A stretch of DNA of 64,000 nucleotides, from contig CANMZA010000002.1 of assembly GCA_947502305.1 (NCBI GenBank), positions 339,041-403,040 on the forward strand. The letters are read 5' to 3'. Of this stretch, positions 55,456 through 62,492 are shown one piece after another; the first letter of the stretch is position 1, and every line of letters begins with the position of its first letter. This DNA comes from an uncultured Erythrobacter sp. Lineage in GTDB: Bacteria > Pseudomonadota > Alphaproteobacteria > Sphingomonadales > Sphingomonadaceae. Under the pieces are notes generated by a model. The model was not told the origin of the DNA. It saw only the letters and a list, made by a program, of their open reading frames with translations, and did not search any database. The position numbers and the translations under genes were made by a program.

Positions 55456-57162
55456 ATGATCAAACGCAATTTTGCCTTTGGTGCGCTCATCGCCAGCGCC
55501 CTGGTGCTGGCAGGCTGTGACGCGATGCCAGGATTTGGCGAGGCCGAGCCTGAGCTCATTATCCCAGAGGTCGAGCCGGGCGACATTTCCGAAGCGACGA
55601 TGATCGACATCACCCGCACTTTGTCGACCGACGAATTTGGCGGACGTATGCCGGGGACCGAAGGCGAAGAATTGACGGTCGCATTATTGACCGAACGTTT
55701 CGAAGCCGCCGGTTTACAGCCCGGCAATGGCGACAGCTGGGTCCAAGAAGTGCCGCTGGTGGAGATCACCGGCAACAATTTCGCGCCCCTGACAATCACC
55801 AATGGTGAGACCGATCTGGTCTATGATTACGGCAGCGAATGGACCGGCGTAACCTACCGCGAAGACGCGCAAACCCAATTGGCGAACAGCGAATTGGTGT
55901 TCGTCGGATACGGCATTAACGCGCCCGAACGCGATTGGAACGATTACGAAGGCGTCGATGTCACCGGCAAGACTGTTGTCATCCTTGTCAACGATCCCGA
56001 TTGGGAAACAGAGGGGCTGGAGGGCACTTTCAATGGCCGCGCCATGACCTTTTATGGCCGCTGGACATACAAATATGAGGAAGCCGCACGCCAAGGGGCA
56101 GCGGGCGCGATCATCGTCCATGATACCGAACCCGCCAGCTATGGCTGGAATGTGGTCGAAAGCTCTTGGGGCGGGCCGCAAGCCTATCCTCAGCGCGGCG
56201 AAAACGCACCTGCAATGACATTGCTCAATGGCTGGGTTCAAAAAGAAGTGGCGCGCGAAATTCTTTCCGCCGCTGGGCAGGATCTCGATGAGCTGACCGC
56301 CGCTGCAAAAACAGAAGAATTTGCCGCTGTGGAACTTGGCATGACCGCCTCGACCAGTTTCCAAAACACCTTCCGCAGCTTCTCTTCGCAGAATGTAATC
56401 GGTGTTTTGCCGGGTTCAGAAGCGCCGGATGAATATGTGCTTCACACCGCGCATTGGGACCACCTTGGCACTTGCAATCCGCCTGCTGCTGATGGGGACG
56501 ATATTTGCAACGGTGCAGTCGATAACGCCACCGGCACGGCGGCATTGGTCGCTTTGGCAGAAGCGCATGGCAAAGCCGGCGCGCCCCGCCGCTCTTTGGT
56601 GTTCTTGGCCGTGACGGCAGAGGAATCGGGTCTGCTCGGCGCGTATTATTACGCCGCAAATCCGATCTTCCCGCTCAATCAAACGGTTGGCGGCGTGAAT
56701 ATGGATGCGTTTCTCGTGGCGGGTCCGTCGCGCGATGTGACAGTGGTGGGGCCGGGCAAATCACAGCTTGATCTCTTCCTTGAGGCTGCTCTGAGCGCAG
56801 ATGGCCGGGTCGCAACACCCAACCCAAGCCCAGAGGCAGGGTATTATTACCGCTCTGACCACTTCGCCTTCGCCAAAGAAGGTGTACCGATGCTGTATGT
56901 TGATGGCGGTGAAGACCTAATCGATGGCGGGCGCGAAGCTGGTGAAGCGGTGGCGGCAGAATACCGCGAAAACCGGTATCACGGGCCAAAGGACGAATTT
57001 GACGAAAATTGGGATTGGTCCGGCGTGATGGCTGATCTGCAGCTCATGTATCGCTTGGGCCGGATGATGGCCCAAAGCGACAGCTGGCCCAATTGGAACG
57101 AAGGCGATGAATTCCGCGCCGTTCGTGATGAAAGCTGCGCGAGCGGGGAAACCGGCTGCTAA
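55456..57162 (+). CDS. M28 family zinc peptidase, lipoprotein
   Basis: A 568-residue exported aminopeptidase-like protein. The lipobox LAGC puts the mature Cys at about residue 21. A PA-type insert (about 130-290) is followed by the M28 catalytic domain with the Zn ligands and neighbours: HTAHWDHLG, NGAVDNATGTAALV, VTAEESGLLGA and, near the C-terminus, YYYRSDHFAFAKEGVPMLYVDGGED. ATG at 55456 after TGAGGAAATTTCG is chosen; the frame is open from 55174. It is divergent from glnE with 140 bp between. Substrate peptides are unknown. Confidence 0.94.
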   Translation: MIKRNFAFGALIASALVLAGCDAMPGFGEAEPELIIPEVEPGDISEATMIDITRTLSTDEFGGRMPGTEGEELTVALLTERFEAAGLQPGNGDSWVQEVPLVEITGNNFAPLTITNGETDLVYDYGSEWTGVTYREDAQTQLANSELVFVGYGINAPERDWNDYEGVDVTGKTVVILVNDPDWETEGLEGTFNGRAMTFYGRWTYKYEEAARQGAAGAIIVHDTEPASYGWNVVESSWGGPQAYPQRGENAPAMTLLNGWVQKEVAREILSAAGQDLDELTAAAKTEEFAAVELGMTASTSFQNTFRSFSSQNVIGVLPGSEAPDEYVLHTAHWDHLGTCNPPAADGDDICNGAVDNATGTAALVALAEAHGKAGAPRRSLVFLAVTAEESGLLGAYYYAANPIFPLNQTVGGVNMDAFLVAGPSRDVTVVGPGKSQLDLFLEAALSADGRVATPNPSPEAGYYYRSDHFAFAKEGVPMLYVDGGEDLIDGGREAGEAVAAEYRENRYHGPKDEFDENWDWSGVMADLQLMYRLGRMMAQSDSWPNWNEGDEFRAVRDESCASGETGC

Positions 57163-57200
57163 ATCCGGCGCAAAGAAACGCAAAGACGAAGAGCCGGTCC

Positions 57201-58178
57201 ATGGGGATCTTGATGCCGCCAGAATGGGCGCCTCAGGATTTCCTGTGGATCGGTTTTCCGCATTTGGCACAGGAATGGCCCGGCTATCTTGACCGGGCGC
57301 AGGAGCAAATTGCGGGTTTTGCCAATGCCGTGGCCGACAGTGGGCAGGCGGTGCGTCTGTTGGTGCGCGATGACGCCAATGCCGCGCGAGCCCGCGAGCT
57401 AGTGAGCGGCGCTGTCACACTTGAGCATAGGATCTACGGCGATATTTGGCTGCGCGATACCGGGCCTCTTATCGTGCGTGATGGGGCGCAGCGCGCCGCC
57501 AGGCGGTTTGGCTTTAACGGGTGGGGCGGAAAATATCTGATGCCGGGCGATCAAAGCATTGGCGCAGATTTGGCGCGCGATGCAGAGCTGCCCACGCAAA
57601 CTTGCGCGATGATATTGGAAGGCGGCGCTATTGATGGTGACGGCACCGGCCTTGTCGCGGTGACGGAGCAATGTTTGCTCAATCCCAACCGGAACCCAGA
57701 TCTATCACGCGGCGATATTGAGGCAGAGTTGCAGCATATGCTCGGCTTTGACCGGGTGCTGTGGCTCGGCGAAGGGTTGATCAATGATCACACTGATGGC
57801 CATGTCGACAATCTGGCGCGCTTCGTTGCACCGAGCCGGATGGTGGTACCAGAAGGCACCGGCAGTGATGATCCCAATGCAGCAATTTACGACGATGCAC
57901 GCCAGCGGGCGGAAAATTTCGGGGTCGATATTGCCGCGATCCCCTCCCCCGGATTGATCACCCGCGATGGCGCGATTGAGCCTGCAAGCTATGTCAATTT
58001 TGCCATCACCACACATCTGGTGGTGGTGCCAACATTCGGATCGGACAATGACGAGGCGGGCGTCGCCGCGATTGCAAAGCAATTCCCTGATCGCAGCGTG
58101 ATTGGCTTGCCCGCCGATGCGGTCCTCGCAGGGGGCGGCGGCTTTCACTGCGCAAGCCAGCAAATGCCAACGGCTTAA
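57201..58178 (+). CDS. agmatine deiminase family protein
   Basis: A 325-residue guanidino-modifying enzyme that converts agmatine to N-carbamoylputrescine. The catalytic residues are visible: DIWLRDTGPL with Asp, DHTDGHVDN with the essential His and Asp, and Cys317 in GGGGFHCASQQMP. This is the usual set of the PAD_porph/AguA family. The first codon, ATG at 57201, overlaps nothing; a second ATG lies four codons on. It follows the M28 gene by 38 bp. Nitrogen salvage fits its neighbourhood. Confidence 0.93.
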   Translation: MGILMPPEWAPQDFLWIGFPHLAQEWPGYLDRAQEQIAGFANAVADSGQAVRLLVRDDANAARARELVSGAVTLEHRIYGDIWLRDTGPLIVRDGAQRAARRFGFNGWGGKYLMPGDQSIGADLARDAELPTQTCAMILEGGAIDGDGTGLVAVTEQCLLNPNRNPDLSRGDIEAELQHMLGFDRVLWLGEGLINDHTDGHVDNLARFVAPSRMVVPEGTGSDDPNAAIYDDARQRAENFGVDIAAIPSPGLITRDGAIEPASYVNFAITTHLVVVPTFGSDNDEAGVAAIAKQFPDRSVIGLPADAVLAGGGGFHCASQQMPTA

Positions 58179-58224
58179 GCATCAAGTTAACGTTCCGTTA
58201 GGGTTTTGCGCCGAGAAAAGCGGG

Positions 58225-58359
58225 ATGAGTAAAGCGCTAACCCTTTCACGCAGCGTAATGGCCCGCACCCGGCAGCATCAAATGGATGCCGCTGGCAGTG
58301 TGGTCGTCATGGCGCTTGCGGCGGCTTTGATCTTTGCGGGTCAACCACTCCCGCTCTAA
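58225..58359 (+). CDS. possible 44-aa small membrane protein
   Basis: A short frame from ATG at 58225, preceded by GAAAAGCGGG, encodes 44 residues. It has a basic N-terminus (RSVMARTRQHQMD) and one TM segment (AAGSVVVMALAAALIFAG). I know no family. The start context and hydrophobic segment are plausible, but the frame could be chance. It lies between agmatine deiminase and the TauE gene. Confidence 0.4.
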   Translation: MSKALTLSRSVMARTRQHQMDAAGSVVVMALAAALIFAGQPLPL

Positions 58360-58360
58360 T

Positions 58361-58379
58361 CCGGCTCTAACGCCGGTTT
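58361..58379. terminator. weak hairpin between small ORF and TauE gene
   Basis: CCGGC (58361-58365) and GCCGG (58372-58376) form a five-bp stem with a six-base loop, followed by TTT. It is short but placed exactly between two convergent frames, and overlaps the TauE stop. Confidence 0.4.
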
Positions 58380-59121
58380 AGATCAGCCGGAACAGCGCTG
58401 CGAGCGCCGCACCGCCAAGCACCGCCCCCACGCAGAAACGCCAGACTTTGTCGCTCACGCGGCCAGATGCGCGTGCACCCAACCAATTGCCCAGCAACAC
58501 CGCGGGAAACAGCGCCAAGGCCAGCACGCATTGTTGCCAGCCAAGCTCGCCAAACGCCGCACCCGCACCCAGCCCCGATGCGGCGGCGACAGTGAAGATC
58601 AGCAGCATTGATGCGGTGGCAATGTGCCGCGGCAATGCGCGCCCGACATAATAGGGAACAACCGGCGGGCCGGGCATTCCTGCAAAACCGGTCAGCAATC
58701 CGCTCAGCACGCCCACGCCGCCCGTTGTCACTTTGCCGTGAGTCATCGCGTCACGCTGAGGCATCAGAATGATCGCAAAGGCAGACAGCGCCACCAGCGC
58801 AATCAGCAACCGCGCCAGATCAGCACCCGTTACCGTCAACAACCACAGGCCCGGCGGCGTCGCCACCACCACAAGGGCGCAAATCATCCACGCCGATTTT
58901 TCCGCATCACGCACCAACCGCCGAATCTCGCTAAGCCCAATAAGCAGCGCCAGAACATTGGTGACCAGCACCGCCTCCACCGGCAACAATGTCAGTGCCA
59001 AGACCGGCACCAGCAAAATCGCCATGCCGAACCCGGTCAGCCCCCGGACAAAGGCAGAAAGAAAAGTCGCGGCGAGCGCGGCGGCAATTTGTGCAGCTGT
59101 GAACCCGCCGAGGAATTCCAT
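58378..59121 (-). CDS. sulfite exporter TauE/SafE family protein
   Basis: A 247-residue membrane protein with about eight TM helices and the duplicated family signature: FVRGLTGFGMAILLVPVLAL near the N-terminus and GLLTGFAGMPGPPVVPYYV in the middle. Members move sulfite, sulfoacetate or other small anions across the inner membrane. No sulfur gene is nearby, so the substrate is open. It begins nine bases after the thrS stop on the same strand, so it may be co-transcribed. Confidence 0.9.
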   Translation of the reverse strand: MEFLGGFTAAQIAAALAATFLSAFVRGLTGFGMAILLVPVLALTLLPVEAVLVTNVLALLIGLSEIRRLVRDAEKSAWMICALVVVATPPGLWLLTVTGADLARLLIALVALSAFAIILMPQRDAMTHGKVTTGGVGVLSGLLTGFAGMPGPPVVPYYVGRALPRHIATASMLLIFTVAAASGLGAGAAFGELGWQQCVLALALFPAVLLGNWLGARASGRVSDKVWRFCVGAVLGGAALAALFRLI

Positions 59122-59130
59122 CGGGTGCGG

Positions 59131-61164
59131 TTACGCCGCGTCCGTGTCGAGATTACTGCGCAGATCAGGCGGTGTGGCCGCCAAAGTCAGCATAGCGACA
59201 GCGTCGTCGAGCGACATGACCTGTTGTTCTTTCTCGCCCAGGGTGCGGATTGCAACGCTGCCTTCTTCGGCCTCACGCTTGCCCACCACCAACAAATGCG
59301 GGACCTTGGCAAGCGAATGTTCGCGGACCTTGTAATTGATTTTCTCATTCCGCAGATCGCTCGTCACCCGAATGCCGGAGGCTTTCAATTTCGCCTCAAC
59401 CTCTTGGGCATAGCCATCAATATCCGACACAATCGGCGCAACCACCGCCTGAACCGGGGCCAGCCAGACTGGCAAACGCCCGGCGTAATGTTCGATCAAA
59501 ATGCCAATAAACCGCTCATACGAACCAAAGATCGCGCGGTGCAGCATGACCGGGCGATGACGGGCGCCGTCTTCGCCAACATAAGTCGCATCCAAACGAT
59601 CCGGCAGCACTCGGTCCCCTTGGATCGTGCCGACTTGCCACGTCCGCCCAATCGCATCGGTCAAATGCCATTCCAGCTTGGGTGCATAAAATGCCCCCTC
59701 GCCCGGCAATTCTTCCCAGCCATATTCTTCATTGGCCATGCCAGCTTCGGCAACAGCATCGCGCAATTCTTGCTCGGCTTTGTCCCAGTCAGATTCGCTG
59801 CCAAACCGTTTCTCTGGCCGCAATGCGAGCTTCACGTGATAGGTGAAGCCAAAATCCTGATAGACGCTATTGGCCAGCTCGCAGAACGCTCGCACCTCTT
59901 CGACCACTTGGGCCTCAGTGCAGAAAATATGCGCATCATCCTGCGTGAATTGGCGCACGCGCATCAATCCATGCAACGCGCCGTGCGGTTCATTACGGTG
60001 GCAACAGCCCATTTCGCCCAGCCGAATCGGCAGGTCGCGATAGGACGTGATGCCTTGTTTAAAAACAATAACATGCGCCGGACAATTCATCGGCTTGATC
60101 GCCATCCAATCCGCGTCAGCGGCCACTGTCGGCGCGGCATTGCCTTCGTCTTCTGACACTTCGGGCACCATATCCGGCACCGCGAACATGTTTTCAGCAT
60201 ATTTGCCCCAATGTCCGGATTGCTCCCACTGGCGCACATCCATCAATTGCGGCGTTTTGATCTCGCGATAATCGGCCTTGTCCATCTTGCGGCGCATATA
60301 GGCCTCCAGCTCGCGCCAGATACGATACCCTTTAGGATGCCAGAACACGCTGCCATGCGCTTCTTCTTGTAGGTGAAAGAGGTCCATTTCGCGGCCCAGC
60401 TTGCGGTGATCGCGCTTGGCGGCCTCTTCGAGATTATGCAGATGCTGTTTCAGCTGTTTCTTATTCAGCCAGCCGGTTCCGTAAATCCGCGTCAGCTGCG
60501 CATTGCTTTGATCCCCGCGCCAATAGGCGCCCGCCACGCGCAGCAATTTGAACGCTTGCGGGTCCAGTTTTCCGGTCGAAGGAAGGTGCGGACCGCGGCA
60601 CATATCGAGCCAATCATCGCCCGACCAATACACTGTCAGCTCTTCATTTTCAGGCAGTTCCTTGGCCCACTCAGCCTTAAACGCCTCGCCATCCGCTTCC
60701 CATTTGTCGATCAGCTTTTGGCGCGGCCATGCCTCCCGGCGCAGCGGCTTATCGGCTTTGATGATCGCGCGCATTTGTTCTTCAATCGCGGGCAGGTCTT
60801 CACTGCTGAAGGGATCGCGGGACGCCGGGGCCATCACATCGTAATAAAACCCGTCATCGGTCGCAGGACCGAAAGTGATTTGCGTGCCGGGATACAAAGC
60901 CTGCACCGCCTCTGCCAGAACATGCGCAAAATCGTGCCGCGCCAATTCCAGCGCATCCGCCTCATCACGTGCGGTGATCAATGCCAATTCGGCGTCGCCA
61001 TCAAAAGGCCGCCCCAAATCGCGCACTTCACCATTCACGCGCGCCGCAAGCGCCGCTTTCGCCAGGCCAGGGCCAATCGCCGCGGCCACATCAGCGGGCG
61101 AACTGCCGCGCTCCATTTCACGCACAGTGCCGTCGGGCAGGCTGATTTTAAGCAATTCGGTCAT
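59131..61164 (-). CDS. thrS: threonyl-tRNA synthetase
   Basis: A class II synthetase of 677 residues. The N-terminal TGS domain starts at LLKISLPDGTVREMERG, followed by the editing domain with RHDFAHVLAEAVQALYP and the HxxxH metal site. The catalytic domain has the zinc-binding set in MNCPAHVIVF and the class II motifs RLGEMGCCHRNEPHGALHGLMRVRQFTQDDAHIF and the GTIQGDRVLPDRLDATYVGEDG region. Two adjacent ATGs (61167, 61164) are possible starts. Upstream lies a 278-bp divergent gap. Confidence 0.98.
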   Translation of the reverse strand: MTELLKISLPDGTVREMERGSSPADVAAAIGPGLAKAALAARVNGEVRDLGRPFDGDAELALITARDEADALELARHDFAHVLAEAVQALYPGTQITFGPATDDGFYYDVMAPASRDPFSSEDLPAIEEQMRAIIKADKPLRREAWPRQKLIDKWEADGEAFKAEWAKELPENEELTVYWSGDDWLDMCRGPHLPSTGKLDPQAFKLLRVAGAYWRGDQSNAQLTRIYGTGWLNKKQLKQHLHNLEEAAKRDHRKLGREMDLFHLQEEAHGSVFWHPKGYRIWRELEAYMRRKMDKADYREIKTPQLMDVRQWEQSGHWGKYAENMFAVPDMVPEVSEDEGNAAPTVAADADWMAIKPMNCPAHVIVFKQGITSYRDLPIRLGEMGCCHRNEPHGALHGLMRVRQFTQDDAHIFCTEAQVVEEVRAFCELANSVYQDFGFTYHVKLALRPEKRFGSESDWDKAEQELRDAVAEAGMANEEYGWEELPGEGAFYAPKLEWHLTDAIGRTWQVGTIQGDRVLPDRLDATYVGEDGARHRPVMLHRAIFGSYERFIGILIEHYAGRLPVWLAPVQAVVAPIVSDIDGYAQEVEAKLKASGIRVTSDLRNEKINYKVREHSLAKVPHLLVVGKREAEEGSVAIRTLGEKEQQVMSLDDAVAMLTLAATPPDLRSNLDTDAA

Positions 61165-61403
61165 CATCTCATCCGTCTATTGGCCGAGGAGCCTTGGCAT
61201 AAGCAGACCCGCACCGAAAGAGCGGTGTGCCTGCGTTTGCCGATTTCGAAGCGAACAGGTCAGCGCAGAAGAGCTCCGCGCCGCTGTCATTAGGGAAATA
61301 GGGCCCCGAACACACAATGTCATCACCCGCCATTGCCTCCACCACAAAACGGCAAGCGAGCCATACATTATGGAAAGCAAGCTTGACTTCACACCGAATC
61401 AAT

Positions 61404-61440
61404 GACAAGTGCCCTTTCCATAGTTTCAAGGGAGCTTGTC
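61404..61440 (+). promoter_or_regulatory. hairpin covering the ribosome binding site of the 70-aa gene
   Basis: GACAAG (61404-61409) pairs with CTTGTC (61435-61440), and CCTT (61413-61416) with AAGG (61428-61431). The inner three-base sides TGC and GAG allow two more pairs. The Shine-Dalgarno AAGGGAG (61428-61434) is inside the stem, eight bases before the ATG at 61443. A second complement pair, TATGGAAAG (61369-61377) and CTTTCCATA (61414-61422), could form a competing structure. Together they look like a switch-like leader. Confidence 0.5.
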
Positions 61441-61442
61441 CA

Positions 61443-61655
61443 ATGACAATTCTAACCAAGTCTCGAAGTAAGGCGCTCATCTGGGCGTCCATCATTGTTA
61501 CCGCGGCGATCGGGTCGGTGATGCTCGGCCTTAATCAAGGGGCCAGCATGGGGATCATCGGCGGCCTCAGCGGGGCGGCATGGGGAGCAATGCACAGCGA
61601 TATTTCGTGCGTGCGGACCGCTCAAATGGCCAAACAGACGAGGTGCCTGCAATGA
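61443..61655 (+). CDS. small membrane protein, first gene of a coupled three-gene module
   Basis: A 70-residue protein with two TM segments (ALIWASIIVTAAIGSVMLGL and ASMGIIGGLSGAAWGAM) and a Cys-containing polar tail (ISCVRTAQMAKQTRC). The ATG is at 61443, after AAGGGAG. I know no family. Its stop overlaps the start of the six-TM gene by four bases (ATGA), so the two are translationally coupled. Confidence 0.6.
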   Translation: MTILTKSRSKALIWASIIVTAAIGSVMLGLNQGASMGIIGGLSGAAWGAMHSDISCVRTAQMAKQTRCLQ

Positions 61656-62287
61656 ATGCCGAAACACATAGCGGCGAGGCAAGGAACGGTTTTCTAGGTC
61701 GCGGCCCATGGTTCTGGACCGGTATGACCGCCGCGAGCACAGGGCTCTTCATTGCCTTGGCCATGAGCGGCGCGATTGAAGATAATGGCACTTTGATGTT
61801 GCTGCTTATCGTCCCTGCAATGAACATGATGGCGCTGGTTGCCTCAGCCGTGAACCGGCCCCGCGGCGACACGTGTCTCGCCACAGGGCAAGCGCAGCGG
61901 CGCTATATCAAGCGGGTGGCGATTTTCACTTCGCTCTATCTTGCAACTTTCGCGCTGCTGACCTTTCTCGATAAGGAAATGACGCTGCCTTACATGGTCA
62001 AATTGGCGCTTGCGACCTTGCCGGGATTGGCGCTTAGCGGGGTTTTTTGGGCAATCGGCAGGTTAATCGTCGAGGAACAAGACGAATTTATGCGCATGCT
62101 GGTGATCCGTCAGTCGCTGATCGCATCCGGCCTAGCGCTAAGCGCAGCGTCGGTTTGGGGGTTCTTAGAATCAGCCAAAGTCGCGCCGCATGTTGACGCC
62201 TATTGGTTTGCCATCATCTGGTTCCTTGGCCTTGGTGTCGGGGCGGTCTTCAACCGTATCCAATACGGCACTTGGGGTGCGGTATGA
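61652..62287 (+). CDS. hypothetical six-TM membrane protein
   Basis: A 211-residue protein with six hydrophobic segments, for example FWTGMTAASTGLFIALAMSG, LLLIVPAMNMMALVASAV, YLATFALLTFL and FAIIWFLGLGVGAVF. A conserved-looking cytoplasmic motif VEEQDEFMRMLVIRQSLIASG joins helices four and five. It has no catalytic motif I recognise. Start at 61652 overlaps the upstream gene by four bases. An HTH gene follows at 13 bp; membrane-plus-XRE pairs of this kind are common in alphaproteobacteria. Confidence 0.8.
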   Translation: MNAETHSGEARNGFLGRGPWFWTGMTAASTGLFIALAMSGAIEDNGTLMLLLIVPAMNMMALVASAVNRPRGDTCLATGQAQRRYIKRVAIFTSLYLATFALLTFLDKEMTLPYMVKLALATLPGLALSGVFWAIGRLIVEEQDEFMRMLVIRQSLIASGLALSAASVWGFLESAKVAPHVDAYWFAIIWFLGLGVGAVFNRIQYGTWGAV

Positions 62288-62300
62288 TTGGGGGCGCATC

Positions 62301-62492
62301 ATGAAAAACCGCCTCAAAGTCCTTCGTGCAGAGCGGGATTGGAGTCAGCAGGATTTGGGCGAACGCCTCGGTGTCAGCCGCCAAAGCGTCAATGCGATTG
62401 AGAAGGGCCGCTATGACCCTTCCCTACCGCTCGCCTTCACCATCTCAGAAGTGTTTGATTTGCCGATTGAAGAGATATTCAGCCGCGATTGA
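62301..62492 (+). CDS. XRE family HTH transcriptional regulator (YozG-like)
   Basis: A 63-residue Cro/C1-type HTH protein, the minimal size. The motif is LKVLRAERDWSQQDLGERLGVSRQSVNAIEKGRYDPSLPLAFTISEVFDLPIEEIF, with the recognition helix around SRQSVNAIEKG. The ATG at 62301 is preceded by GGGCGCATC. It probably regulates its own operon together with the membrane proteins. Its TGA directly abuts the TGA of the opposite phoD. Confidence 0.93.
   Translation: MKNRLKVLRAERDWSQQDLGERLGVSRQSVNAIEKGRYDPSLPLAFTISEVFDLPIEEIFSRD

Noticed and set aside
58624-60156. 510-codon open frame on the plus strand
   Set aside because: Antisense to TauE and thrS; rich in Arg, His and Gln, with no recognised motif.
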